Shown piece by piece: positions 11,367 through 23,157 of a stretch of DNA of 52,669 nt (its first letter is position 1; every line of letters begins with the position of its first letter). Origin of the DNA: Chromera velia (Eukaryota > Sar > Chromeraceae); the NCBI GenBank assembly GCA_018398765.1, contig JAHBMJ010003790.1, forward strand, positions 1-52,669, written 5' to 3'. Below the pieces are notes generated by a model. That model saw only the letters and a list, made by a program, of their open reading frames with translations, was not told where the DNA came from and searched no databases. The translations under genes were made by a program, and so were the position numbers.

Positions 11367-13429
11367 AAGGGCTGAAAGAAGCTTGACGCAGTGAGCAAGA
11401 GAGATTGATGGGCTTTGCCATTGTCTGACTGCGCAGAGTTGCGCATACGAAGTTCACCCCCGGGGCTCTTTCGACCATCCTTCCGCCCTCTGCCAAAAGC
11501 GGCAGAAAAAGCAAAGAAGAGAGCGCGAATAGAGAGCCCGATCACAACTTTACAAGATGTTCCGGCTAGTGTCCCGGCTTTTTTATGCCTGAAAAAATCA
11601 AAGAGCCTTGAAAGAAATTTAGATAAATGTCAGACTAGATGATTGACATGCGTGAGCTAAATGTTAACCCATTTATGCTAAGCATTTGTGCATATTGATC
11701 ATATACCTTGTTTATATAGTACTGGGTCAATTGCTAGGTGGATTAAGTTGTAAGTGATTTATTGGTGCTCTAGGATCGACACTGACAGCACTGTCGCCGT
11801 TTTATCTTTTAGAGGTCGCCCCCGCAAGTTGTGGGCCGCAACTAGCCCCGCAAACAACAGAGCTGACTCAATTTAAGTTAGATTCCATTAAATCCTAGGC
11901 TGTGCACTCCATAAAATTGCTATTAAAAAAAAAAAAGTTTCCAATCTTTTATTTTTTTTTATTTATCAACTGAAAAACATATGGTTTTTAATGTAACACC
12001 CCGTGCAACACTCTTGACAGTCTCTTAATTGCAACACTTGAACAACAGTTGTTTGCCTATTGAATGTCATGATAAATAAAAAAAAATGCATTTAAAAAAA
12101 AACCTTTTCTCATCTTTTATTTTTTTTAATGTAGTGCAGACACTGCAGAGTCTAGATTAAATCCTATAGATTAAATCGCTTTGTATTAATTATTATAGTA
12201 GTAGTAACAGGGTATCTACTGTAGTAGCTTTCAGTATCCTCTATGAGAGACACTGTCTAACATTTTTAGCATTGGTGCCGCAATGCATAGTGCGACCCGT
12301 GCAGGAGGTAGCGGGACTCCAGAACTAGGGCGGGAGGCCAATATTCTCCGGACATTCATCTAGACTCTAGTCTAGACTAGATTTAGATATTCATCCTAAT
12401 CTAGATCACAGTCTAGATCTTAATCTTAATTTCAATGATAACACTACAGTCCTAACAGTTTTTCAAACAGTTCTTAATTTCTTTTTCTATAAAAAAGTTT
12501 AGAATATTTAGAGCTAGATGTATAGAGAGATTAAGAGAGATATGCTAAAAAATATGTGTTAGGACTAATTAATATGGAAACCTTATAGAAAAAAAAAATA
12601 TTAGAAATACATGATACCAATTTTATATACAATTTAATACAACTTGAAATTTAATTTATCTTAAAAATCTGGACTGCATGCCGATCTAACTTTTATCACC
12701 TATGCTAGCAGTCTAGCACCCGTGTATGCTGTAATAATAGCAGCTGTATACGCAGGCTATATCATAGCCTACATGTATGAGCGTTGGTATGAGCGCATTA
12801 ATTCGCACAGTTTTGCAGCCCCATTGCATAGCTCTACACTGCCAGTGGTCTGCAGCAGCTTTTCATCAATCTTTTCCACACAGCGCACAATTCTGAGGAA
12901 CCCATAGGTGATGCAGTCACAATTTAACAACGGAGAGCTTCCCGAAGAACGTACACATTCACTGGCAGCGCGACTCCAGTGTCACTCCACAAAATGACAT
13001 ACAGTAACTGCTATTATAGTCTGCTAATATATGAAGGGGTTCACAGACAGCAGCGGACGGGAGGGGCTCAATTAGCATGCAAGTTTCAGAAAGGGTTCAG
13101 ACAGACTGCATGGACAGGCAAGATTCAGTGAATCCTTCCAGCTAATTTACAAGGAGAGGCTGAAGAGAATGCATGCAGAATTAAAACACCACAGGCACGC
13201 ATCCAGGTCGCCCAGCACACTGCACAACTTCCCCTTACACGTACGTGCACAGAGAAGAACAGGCTGAGAGAAACGGCAGTCGTCCACTCAAAGAGAAGGA
13301 AAGCGATGAATGAATTTAACATAGCGCTTTATCATGCAGAAGCTCGTGTGTCTCCTCGTCCCTTCAACTCTTGCTCTCCCCTCCTTGTCTGTCTGGAAAC
13401 AAGGAAAGAGTTTCACCCCCAAAAGATCA
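11367..13429. other. AT-rich intergenic region with repeat remnants
   Basis: I see no supported gene between PAP and the Cys-rich gene. About 11,925-12,130 resembles the MITE-like element at the right end of the window (poly-A/T blocks plus GCAACACTTGAACAACAGTT). About 12,285-12,430 contains a SINE-like block (GGGCGGGAGGCCAAT) ending in CTAGA/TCTAG-rich simple sequence. About 13,000-13,430 is unique sequence of higher complexity and probably includes the 3' UTR of the Cys-rich gene. Confidence 0.5.
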
Positions 13430-14023
13430 TCAAGCAAGGAACGCTTCAGGCTCCCTCGCCTCATCTTTCTTTCCCCCCGTCTCCTTGCTCTGCTGGCACT
13501 TCTCAGCACACATGCTGTGGCCTTCGCTCATCAAAACCGCACACCCCAAGCAGCCGCCCTCCTTCCAATGTGAGTCAGATGCAGCCTTGTGGGAAAAACA
13601 ACTTTCCTGACAATGTCTCATAGCCTCGTCCCGACGCTTCAGACACCCCCCACACGCATCCTCTTCCTTTTCCACGAGGGAGGCCGAGGGAGACGGCATT
13701 TCTTTCCCGTCTCCTTTCTTGCCAGCTGCCGGCAGGTCCATCAAACGATCTCCTGTCTCCTTATTTGCAGCACCCACAGGTGCCTCATCATTTTTCACGT
13801 GTTTGTAGGAGCCCGAGGGCATAAATGCATTGCCGAACAATTTGCAGCCGCACCATGACTCCGAGTCGCTGCAGTCGCAGTGGCAGTACATCGGCCAGGT
13901 GCATTGACCCTCTCGGCAGTCACAGGCCGCAGAGGTCGCGCAGGAGCACATGTCTGCCTGGACTGGTGGAGAGGTCAGCAGGCAAAGGGAAAGACAAAAG
14001 AGGACACAGGCCACACTCTTCAT
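13430..14023 (-). CDS. Secreted or luminal cysteine-rich protein
   Basis: A single-exon frame of 197 residues from a real ATG at 14,023. Residues 1-23 are a typical signal peptide (hydrophobic CVLFCLSLCLL then PPVQA as a plausible cleavage site). Residues 26-60 hold ten cysteines, mostly as CxC pairs. A charged, Ser/Pro-containing linker follows. Residues 124-176 hold two copies of the spacing C-x2-C-x10-C-x3-C (C124/127/138/142 and C158/161/172/176). The end is Lys/Glu-rich. I recognise no named family. The pattern suggests disulfide-bonded or metal-binding modules in the secretory path. The spacing recalls helical-hairpin disulfide folds, but I would not assign function from this. The gene is divergent from the BTB gene, with about 640 bases between the starts. 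Confidence 0.75.
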   Translation of the reverse strand: MKSVACVLFCLSLCLLTSPPVQADMCSCATSAACDCREGQCTWPMYCHCDCSDSESWCGCKLFGNAFMPSGSYKHVKNDEAPVGAANKETGDRLMDLPAAGKKGDGKEMPSPSASLVEKEEDACGGCLKRRDEAMRHCQESCFSHKAASDSHWKEGGCLGCAVLMSEGHSMCAEKCQQSKETGGKKDEAREPEAFLA

Positions 14024-14667
14024 GGTCTAAAGTCAGTTCGATTGATTTTGGAGGTCTGGTCAGTTCTGAACTTTGAGTGCAAAATTGACTCCAAAGAAGT
14101 TAAGTTCCTTCAAGAAGTTACCCAAATGCCACCCGAAACCGCTCTGTTGCTCTTTCGACACAGCTGTACACACACGTGTTTTGAAGCTATGGTTTTGAGC
14201 TGTCTAGCTGTCTTTGTTTGGTACATTTTCGTGCCCGCTCTTGGTGCTTTCAGAAGTGGAATCAGTTGGCACGAGAGTCGATATATATCAGTTGATCGAT
14301 GATGACACGATTTGTGTTTCCTTCATTTAAATTTCGTTCTGACGCACGCCGCGCGTGTATATATGCGTGGTTTAACTCGGAAGGTGCGTCTCGCCGTCTC
14401 CTGAGTGTTCATGCACCGAGGCAACATGCAGACCATGCAATCATGCAGCTGCATGTGCTAGCATGTAGTGCGTGTGGCCGTCTCGGCCAGACTCCGGGAC
14501 GGTTTCTGAGCATCGTCAGAGCTGCAACCGTCTATCCATGCATACTGCCCCCCACGATCGTGAACTGTCACCCACTGACCAACACTCCAGCCTCTGGAGC
14601 AAGCAGTTGAGTCGTGCTCTCTGTGTATACATCTGAATATAGAACACTTCGAAAGGCACTTGAAAGC
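14024..14667. promoter_or_regulatory. Shared upstream region of two divergent genes
   Basis: This interval separates the start codons of the Cys-rich gene (-) and the BTB gene (+), so it should hold both promoters. ATATATATC and similar short AT runs occur near 14,280. No specific element can be named. Confidence 0.35.
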
Positions 14668-15288
14668 ATGCCTGAGGCTGCTGAATCTGTCAGTATCGTC
14701 CTTCGCGATTCCGAGGAGTCGCTCACGTGCAGCAAGGAGCTGCTTGTGAAGCACTCGGAGTACTTCAGAGCGATGTTAGAGGGAGGTCACTTCAAGGAAG
14801 GAACTGAGAAGAATGCGATCAAGATCACTGAGACATGGCTTCGTCCAGAAACCTTCAGACATCCGCATGCTCTGCTGGCTTTATCCGATATCACCATTCC
14901 CCGATTTTTGCCGACTGCCTTGCAGAGCCACATTTCCTGGGTCTGCTCCAAGTTCTGCGATCTCGAGAACCCGGATGGACCTTTTGCCTTACTGAAGATG
15001 TGCGACTACTTCCAGATGCAGAAACACGTAGATCTCATACTGAAGCAACTCTACTGCTCAGAGGGGTTTTTTGGGCCAGGTGAACAACCTCTAGCGGTCA
15101 TTCCGTTTCTGCACCAACTCAAGCCGGGCATTCTCGATTCTGCAGACTTCCCCTTCAAGAGAGTAGCATCAGCAATCCTGACAGTGATCGGTCAGGAATG
15201 CGCTGAAGAGAAGCTGAGCGAATTCCCCCCCCATTTCTTCGCCCGGCTTCTTAGCTTCAGCAGCAACAGACAGCAGTTCAGGCGGTAA
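14668..15288 (+). CDS. BTB/POZ domain protein
   Basis: A single exon encoding 206 residues. I chose the ATG at 14,668 because the longer frame upstream has no ATG and residue 1 then falls just before the domain. The N-terminal half has the BTB core pattern: a strand with SVSIVLRDSEE, then LTCSKELLVKHSEYFRAML, the hallmark helix-strand of the BTB dimer interface, then GGHFKEG. The C-terminal half is helical (LLKMCDYFQMQKHVDLILKQ) and resembles the segment that follows BTB in adaptor proteins. Such proteins usually dimerise and often bridge substrates to Cullin-3 ubiquitin ligases. No Kelch, MATH or zinc-finger partner domain is present, so the partner cannot be inferred. Confidence 0.75.
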   Translation: MPEAAESVSIVLRDSEESLTCSKELLVKHSEYFRAMLEGGHFKEGTEKNAIKITETWLRPETFRHPHALLALSDITIPRFLPTALQSHISWVCSKFCDLENPDGPFALLKMCDYFQMQKHVDLILKQLYCSEGFFGPGEQPLAVIPFLHQLKPGILDSADFPFKRVASAILTVIGQECAEEKLSEFPPHFFARLLSFSSNRQQFRR

Positions 15289-15794
15289 ATAGCTGTATGG
15301 AAGGATGCATTTCAAAGGCTGTCGGTGAGTCGCCAAGCTTGAGAACAGAATTGAGAATGTTCAAAGCGGAAGTGGGCACAGGAGCATGGCGGTTGTGGGC
15401 CACGACACGCCACGACTGCCCGTATCTGCCCGCAGGATGTCTGTATCGAAGTTGCCACGAAATTTTAGAACTCTAATGGGGAGTCACTGTGTTCGATGCA
15501 CTGGCTTTGGCTGAACATTGCAAGTGATATGACAAAAGGGGAATCAGATCTGGAGCGCCCTCTTCTCAGAGTTGGCTACGCAATGTCAGAGAGCTTCTTT
15601 CTAGCTGAGACTTTTTGATGGAAAAGTAGCTTGGCCTTATTTCGCCTTGTATTTTTAGTTCTGCAGACTCATGTTGTGGTGCAGAGGTGCGGGCGTTCTT
15701 CGTTCGTCTGCAGGGATTGAAACGTTTTTCGTTCGTATGCATGTGCTCACAGGCAAGTACTAAGTATGTAAGAAAGTATGTGACACTGTGTGAA

Positions 15795-15828
15795 TGTGTG
15801 TGTGTGTGTGTGTGTCTGTATGTGAGTA

Positions 15829-15869
<41 letters not shown>

Positions 15870-15901
15870 ATATGTGTGTGTATGTGTGTGTGTGTGTATG
15901 T

Positions 15902-15977
<76 letters not shown>

Positions 15978-16039
15978 ATGTGTGCATGTGTGCCTGTGTG
16001 CGTCTCTTAGACTCTCTCTCTCTCTCCCTCTCTTTCTGT

Positions 16040-16120
<81 letters not shown>
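15795..16120. repeat. Long imperfect (TG)n microsatellite
   Basis: About 325 bases of TG/TATG repeats interrupted at about 16,010-16,035 by a CT-rich piece. The Cys/Val frames on one strand and His/Thr frames on the other are products of the repeat. Confidence 0.95.
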
Positions 16121-16121
<1 letters not shown>

Positions 16122-17394
16122 ATATCGGATGATCTTGGAGAAGCCCATCGGAGATCTGGCGTCTGACAAAAACGTGTCTGGTCAGATCAGAGCAGCAGTA
16201 AAGAAAGTGACGAACGATTTTGGATAAAAAGGGCTTTTGACTTTATTGTGTTGTTGGAGTGCCTGTCAGTTACTTTCTTGCTGAAACCTGTCGGTACGTC
16301 TGCATGTCAGTCCGACTTCAAGGTTGGAGTTTTTCTCTCAATCCTCTTCTTTGTCTTCCTTTCGTGCACGAGCTTTCATTTTTCCTTCAGAGGTCTTCTT
16401 CTTTTGCCTGCTTCAAAGAGAGGGAAATTTGTAATCAAAGAGAGCTAATGAACCTGCTTGCTTGAGCAGACTGTATGTTCAGAGCTCTAGGATGGCTTTT
16501 ATGTGTTTTGAGTCTCTCTGATGTCCACTGCTGTACATGTGCGTCTACTTTTAATGAAATCCCTGAAGAAAAACAAACGATACAATCAATCGCTTGCAGT
16601 CGTTCTCTCTTTCAATCATTGAAAATTGAAAAGCTGTGAAGTCTGATTGATGCTGTCCCGGCAAACGCGTCGACAACGGTCGAGTCCTTCCTGTTTGACA
16701 TGCTTTTGGCTCCAATGGTTCGATCAATCTGTTTTTTCTCATTGGTTCAAAGAGGGCCCCCCCGGGCGTCGGGAATAAAAGGACTTCGATCCTAGGTATG
16801 AGAGGTTAGCCTACAATGCTCGATCTGCACGCAGCAGGCTGCAGGTTTTGAGGTATCTACCTCTAGAGCGCCCTCTCAACGATGCAAGTCGAGGCCTGAC
16901 AGTGGAGCACGGGGTGACCTGAAACATAAATCCTATCCTATCTTATCCTATATAAGTATGCATGTGTGACACTGTGTGTTTGTATATGTACCTGTAATAC
17001 TATATGCTTATGTATATATTAAATATTGATGATAGTTTTGTACCATAAAAATTGTAGGATTAAGTTCGATTTAGTACAATATTTATGTTATACCGAGTTG
17101 ATGAGGAGCTAGATGAGGGGTTATGTTTATTTTCATTTTATTAACGTTTTATTATCATGAAATAAACGTGTTCTCTCTCTCACTTGGTCTTAATCTCTTC
17201 TCTCAATTCTTTTTCTCCTTTTTACTCTTGCGTTTCAGCACTAAAAGTCATTTCGCTTTTGGCAGCCTTTTGCCCCTCTGCCAGATGGCCTCAGATCGGA
17301 ACGAGAAAGCTATTCAAATAAAGGAAAAATGATGCCGCGTATGCTTTTTCTTCAATTGTAAACCGTTTACGGCACAGGCTAGACCTGTGCGGGC

Positions 17395-17505
17395 CAGCCA
17401 GGGAGGTCTGATGCGTCTAGACGCTTTCTTTGGGAGCTGCACGTCGGACATTCGGCATTGGGGTGGGAGGCCAATCCTCCGCACATAAATCCTAATCCTA
17501 ATCCT
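17395..17505 (+). repeat. SINE-like short repeat with (CCTAAT)n tail
   Basis: The block contains GGGTGGGAGGCCAATCCTCC and ACATAAAT followed by three CCTAAT units. A related block with GGGCGGGAGGCCAAT lies at about 12,325-12,430. A shared body plus a variable simple-sequence tail is typical of SINEs; no pol III box is clearly visible. Confidence 0.4.
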
Positions 17506-17812
17506 AATCATCCCTCCGGGCTGTGGGATGGTAAGATTTTTAGTCAGCTTTATAACTTTCAAGGATTAATTGAATTCACATTATTAAGACACTATTAATT
17601 TAAAACAACGTTCTGTATGCAGCAAACTTTTACCTCCAGCTTTAAGTTTTATTGATATTAGTTTTATAATTATACCATTCGGACTCTAGACTGCCGGGAG
17701 CTCGGCTGACGGCGATAGTGTCTAGGATACTGTTTGAACCCTTGGAAAGTTCCTGAGGCCTAGCTCTCCTGTCGACTTCAATGGCGAATGAATTGAAGCA
17801 TCGATCAATCGT

Positions 17813-20800
17813 TCACCTGTTTGCCCTACTGGAGGAACTGGATGATGATGCCCCCGCTGCCGCTGTTTTCTTCTGTTCCTTTCTCTCCAGGGCCGCCTGT
17901 CTCTCCTCGAGACTCGCCAGTTCGTCAAGGAGGGGCCTCAACTGGTCGAAGCGTTCTTCTGCAAGCGCGAAAGCCTCCCTCCTCAACTCCTTCGCATCCA
18001 TACGACCAGAAGGACCAGATCCTCCTGCACACACAGAGAGAGAAAGAGGATGACACGTCAGGATTGTAGCATAGTCAAACAGAGACGCGCTTTGCAAAAC
18101 AGACATACAACCAGAAGCAAGCAAGCAAGCAAGCACGCACACACACACACACACACACACGCACGCACGCACGCACGCACGCACCTGCTGCAGCAGCCTG
18201 CTGTGCGACGTTTTGATGGACCTGCTCAGTCCAGTGTCCTCGTGTCCTCTCAAAAAAGGCCCTCATGGTCTCCCCCAACTGGGGGGTGGTTGCAGGATCA
18301 TCCACGGCATGCTTCTGCTTCAACGCCGTCATTCTCTCTCTCACTCCCTCCATTCTTTTCTTCCCCCCCCCTCCCTCTTCCTCGTCCTCATCCTCATCTT
18401 CCTCAGAGTCATCGTCTTCATCCGAGTCGTCTTCATCAGAGCTGCCCTCCCCCTCTTCCTCCTCCTCCTCAAACCACGCCTGGTCCTCGAAGCTGCCCTT
18501 CACCAGGCACTCCCATTTCTCTCTGAGGATAGGAGAGGAGAGGAGAGACAAACGAACACGAGAGCTTAGAAAAAAAAAAAACGGAGACAGGGATGCATGC
18601 ATGGACAAGACAGAAATGTGAGAGCCATCTTACTTTACAATGCCTCTGTAACTTCTATTCCGATCCCCCCTAGCTGTAACATGCATGTGCTGACACATAT
18701 CCATACACATGACCCTTTCATTCACAGGTCAAAAGACCAAGAGGGAGAGGAGAAAAGGACGGAAGCAAAAAACAAACAAACCAACCGCGCATGCACTCTC
18801 ACATACATGCATTGTCCCTCCCCGTTCCCCATCTGACTGACTCACTGGCTGACCTCTTGTTGAGGTCCAGAGACCAACAGTCGTCCAGGGTGACCTCTCG
18901 GGGGCCAAACTCCACCAGTCCTCCGTAGACCATCAACTGGTTTCCTCTCACAAGGAGCTGAGGGTTGATTCTCGGCAATGGCGTGTCCTCCTCAATCTTC
19001 AGTTCTGCCTTTGGCTCCTCCTTCTCTTCCTCCTCTTCCTCTGTCTCCGCCTCTTTGTTCGCTGAAGAATCCCCCTCCTTGACTGCAGAAGAACTCGGTT
19101 CCGTTGTTTCCTCTTTCTTCCCCTCTGTCCCTTCCTCCTTCTGATCTCCCTCGTCTCCCTTCCCCCCCTCCCCCCCCTCCTCTGCCTGTTTGACGGCAGC
19201 GTCCAGATCCGGAGGGAGGTCTGCGTCGTCAATGCGGATCCTCACGAGGCGACCGTTCTGGTCGATGTACCTGTTCTCAAATGGAGATAGATAGATCAGC
19301 AGTCATAGCGAGGGAGGGCGATGTTGTTGTGTTGTTTCACAGACAGAAGAGAAGCGTGCATGAAAAGTTGCAAACAAGCGGAGATAAATGCAGATCCAAA
19401 CTCAGCCAGGAAATGAAGCATCAAGGAAAGACCGAGACGGAGAAGAACGAACCGCTCCTTCACTGTTTGTGTCCAACATGCGATATGCACATTCTTCCTC
19501 CGATCATACCCGATGCATGCATCACCATGCAACCTCCCCTTGCTGACCCAAAAGTAACGTCATCATCGTCTTCTTCTCCTTGTTCGAGGATGGCGTCTCT
19601 CTCCTCCCTCTCCCTCTGCTTCTCGTTTTCCTCCTCGTCCTCTGAAGAACTGCCCTCACCCTCGTCGGTCCAGTCCTCTTCTCCCTCACCCTCCTTTCCG
19701 CCTCCTCCTGCAGCCTCAGCCCCTGCGCCCTTTCCCTTTTTTCCCCTTCTCTTCTTCCCCCCCTTACCGCCCCCCTTCTTCTTTCGGAGCTGAAGACAGT
19801 ACCATCTCCTGTAGGGGGAACAGGACAAGAACAGCAACACTGTCACTCCACAATACTTCGAACGCATCCCAGGAAGTAGAGGAAAACAGGACAAATCAGG
19901 ACAACTGAAATCGCTTGCAAAAAAATTAAGGAGAAGGGAACAATCACGATCATACCAGAACCAATTCCTCGAGAGATATAGGCTGCCACAAGACGAACGG
20001 GAAGGAGGAGAGACAGAAAGGACTCACACGCCACATGCAGCCTACACGTCGTCTCAGAAGATGTCTCTAAACATCCCCCCAACACCTCACCAAACTGTCA
20101 GCGTGCACAGCCACGCACTCCCTCAGGCTGACTGACGTACCGTCTCTCTGTGTCGAAAGCATGGAGGTCGTTGTAAAACACGGACCGCATCCCCAATCCG
20201 CCATCGTCCTCGTCATACACACCCCCAAACACCACACCGAGACCTTTGTGCATCACAACGGACATCCCTGCACGCACGCACGAAAAGACAAAAAAGAATC
20301 AACGGCATTTCCTTTCACCCACCAGTTGACAAACAAAACCAGAAGACGCTATGAGTCAATGAAGGAAAGAACGGGTGGTGCTGTGATTCGCCATGCAACT
20401 TCTTGCCCTCTGTGATTGGCTCTCAGTACTGATCTTCTCCGCAGTGAGGCAACCTCCACAGAAACGCGTTCTCGAAGGAAGAAGTGCGCCGCCACAAAGG
20501 CACACCGACAAGACAAGATTGATGCGCTTGTAAGAGAAGCAACAAACCGTTTGCATGTGAAAGGAAACATGAAGTACAATCACAACACCCCCAACCCCCC
20601 TTCTACTCGGACAACATGAGACAGACCAGATCGAATAGAAGGAGGCTGTCCTTTCTGGGGTTGCTTCTCCCATTGCAGCCTCGTTTGTCCAGTCGCCAGA
20701 GGTTTCAGGTTCAGCGCCCAGCAGTCTGTGTGGGTCTTTCCCTGGGCATTCCTGGCTGTGTCCTTCACCTTCGAATACCCTCCACTCACGAACAAAGTGT

Positions 20801-21049
20801 CGCTCCCCAGGGCCAGCATCAGCAGACACGCAGACCGGGCGGCGGGGGCCTGATTTTGTTTCGATGGATTGACAGAAAGAGAAGCAAAAAAGAGGGGGGT
20901 GACTGGAAGTATGAGCATACATAGGAAGGACACGAACAGATTGCCTTCATGGTTGGTTCTTTGTTTGCACCTGTGGGTGAGAACACGTGTTTAAATGTAA
21001 ATCAAAATAACCACATGAAAATGGGACAGCATCTTTGAGTGTCACAGAC

Positions 21050-21085
<36 letters not shown>

Positions 21086-22576
21086 TTTGAGTGGGAGTGC
21101 GATATGAGGGCCTGTCTCACTGTGCGAATGGCTGTCTGCTCAAGAGACACAACCGAGGAATGAAACAGTCAAATGGAGAGGGAACTGTAGAAAGCCAAAG
21201 ACATGACTGACTGACTGACTGAAAAGTGACTGACTGACTGACTGAATGAATGACTGACTGACATGCGCATGTGCGGGGAAGTCAATTTTCTGCCACTTGA
21301 GTGATTGGAGGGAGAGTGCGTGGACGTCGTTGAAGTATTTGGTCTCTCTGACTGTGTCGTGGAATCCCCCGAAGACAATCAGAAAGTTTCGCCAGACGAC
21401 CTGAAAAGCAGAGGAAATGGCGTTGGGAAAAATCGGCTTGGGGGGGGCGAAGAAGAGGTGGGGAGGTCAGGAGGGTGGGGTTACACGACGAAACAACACA
21501 GAAGGAATCGCTGGGTCACTTCATGTGCAAATAGGCAGACGTGAACGAGAGAGAGCAGGGAAAACTAAATAAAGCAGTAAAGTCGAATGAATCCCCTGCA
21601 GGCAGCCTCCCCTTCGTTCCGACTGAGTGACTGACTGACCATCCGATGTCCCGACCGGGCAATCGGAATCTGCCCACTGCACTCCAGTCCCGTCCATCTG
21701 TTGGTCTTCAGATCGAGGGACCACACGTCTCTGAAGTGATGGAATTGTGCGACTGTCGCGAACTCTCCTCCAAAGACAAGAAGCTGGTCTCTGCACTCAA
21801 GATCAAAAAGAAAAGGTAGAGGGTCAAGAAGAAGTCGAGAAGAGAGAGCAGTGGCAGGGCGAACACAAGACAAACAGCCTGCTCAGAACCCTGCGAGCGT
21901 CACCACACTCTGTCCTGAGATAGTGCTGCTAGCACAAGGAGAAAGAGTGCGGTACTGCGCAATTTGAGCTTGGTGTCTTTTGTGTGAAGTTTGTAAATCT
22001 TCTCTCTCTGCATGTAATCCCATCATTTGTTGAGGTCACTTACTTGTAGCAGACGGCTTGGTGCGACGACCTGGGTTTTGGAGAGAGAGGGCACTCGATT
22101 CTCTTCCACTCGTCCTTCTCGAGGTTCCACCTGAACAGCTGGTTGTACACTTGGACCTTCTGCCCGTCAAAGTACTCCCCTCCAAACACAACCACCTCAC
22201 CACTGCAAGAGGGATAAAGGAACAGAGAGAAGTGATGGGGTGTCCAGACCCGGTGGGAAGAATGGGCGGCACTAAGCATTCATCATTGTCGTGGCAAGTG
22301 GAGGCGCACTGACCTTGGAATAACGGTCATCGAACAGTACACTCGAGGAGACGGCTGCTGGCACTGAGTCACAGTGACCGTTGCTCGAGCTGCCTCTTTC
22401 TCGGCATCCTGTTTATCAAGCTGCTTCAAGATCTCCTCCACATCTTCTTCTTCATCAATCCCATTCTCTTTCAGCTTTTTCTTCTTTGCCTTCTCCATTT
22501 GCTTGTTTTTCTTCTCCTCTTTTTTCGCTGCCTTTTCGGCAGCGTTCTTCCCTCCCTTCTTGTCCTTCTTTCCCAT
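17813..22576 (-). CDS. KLHDC4: Kelch-repeat protein of the KLHDC4 type, ten exons
   Basis: Exons in coding order: 22576-22314, 22202-22044, 21790-21640, 21400-21263, 20849-20627, 20267-20141, 19808-19559, 19275-18854, 18522-18185, 18024-17813; all phases agree, 760 residues. The N-terminus (MGKKDKKGGKN, then a Lys-rich helix) and successive blades match KLHDC4 family order. Examples are VVVFGGEYFDGQK, LLVFGGEFA, RSGHRMVV, LIVFGGFHDTVR, FVSGGYSK, VVFGGVYDED and MVYGGLVEFG. A Lys/Gly/Glu-rich insert lies between late blades (exons 7-8), and the C-terminus is acidic then helical. The kelch blades predict a beta-propeller interaction platform. The human member's role is poorly defined, so no pathway is given. 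Exon 8's acceptor (TTTGAG at 19,276) is the weakest junction; a GCAG-free alternative six bases away does not keep phase. Confidence 0.88.
18130..18185. repeat. (CA)n/(GCAC)n tract in kelch intron 9
   Basis: A short dinucleotide/tetranucleotide microsatellite directly abuts the donor of exon 9 (GTGCGT in the coding strand). Confidence 0.85.
21050..21265. repeat. (AG)n and (GACT)n tracts in kelch intron 4
   Basis: About 30 bases of AG repeats at 21,053-21,083 and clustered GACTGACT units at 21,205-21,263. The latter run into the GTCAGTCAGTCA donor of exon 4 on the coding strand. Confidence 0.85.
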
Positions 22577-23157
22577 CCCTGAACAAACCTGCTTGCAGTC
22601 TGGAAGATCCACACAAAGGTGATCACGTGAAACGAAGTCACCGAAGGGCTAATACAGGAACGCAGTCATCCAGCGGTGATGGAAATCAGTAAGAATCAGT
22701 TAGATACGTGGGTTGGTAGTTTGGAATTAAAGGCAGTCTCCGTTTCATCGAAGACAGAAAACTGCGTGACGGATCCCACTTTCACAGCTAGGGCCCCGGC
22801 ATGCTCGGACGCGGGCCGCCGTGCACGCGAAGGCCCGGGCCCAAATGGCCCCAATGGGCCCCCCGGCATCGCAAAAGACCCGTCTCACCTGAATTCGAGC
22901 TCAAAGTTCTTCCATGCACTAGCTGGGAATCACTGAGACCCCTTCGTGACCCCTTCTGTCTGCTGCCATGCAGGACGCGACAGATCAAATTCGCAATAGT
23001 GGATCGCCAATTTGTGCTTCTCTGCCACTCGGCTTGAGGGGAGCCGTTTTTAAAATTTGGCCCCTGAAAGCCCGTCTACCTCGATTCGCTCACCAACTTC
23101 GTTAAAAAGCGCCTTTGCGTGCCTCAACCGCTCTCGAGCTTCAGCGGCAAAAAACTG
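22577..23157. promoter_or_regulatory. Divergent promoter region, kelch / photolyase genes
   Basis: About 580 bases separate the two start codons. The middle (about 22,790-22,870) is very GC-rich with GGCCC-containing runs. This spacing suggests a bidirectional promoter. No light-response or core element is identifiable by eye. Confidence 0.4.

Larger units (their letters stand above)
15289..17812. other. Intergenic region between convergent genes
   Basis: The BTB and kelch genes converge here. The stretch contains a 325-base TG tract, a 32-codon frame at 16,129-16,227 (ATG, ending NDFG) that I cannot support, and a repeat-like block at about 16,750-16,955 ending in CCTATCCTAT simple sequence. 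A second SINE-like block at about 17,395-17,505 ends in (CCTAAT)n. No other gene is seen. Confidence 0.5.

Noticed and set aside
15566-16227. Long His/Thr and Cys/Val frames around the TG tract
   Set aside because: They are translations of a dinucleotide repeat, are open on both strands and have no unique sequence.
16129-16227. 32-codon frame after the TG tract ending NDFG
   Set aside because: It has an ATG and looks unique, but is too short and has no splice acceptor or homologue that I can name.
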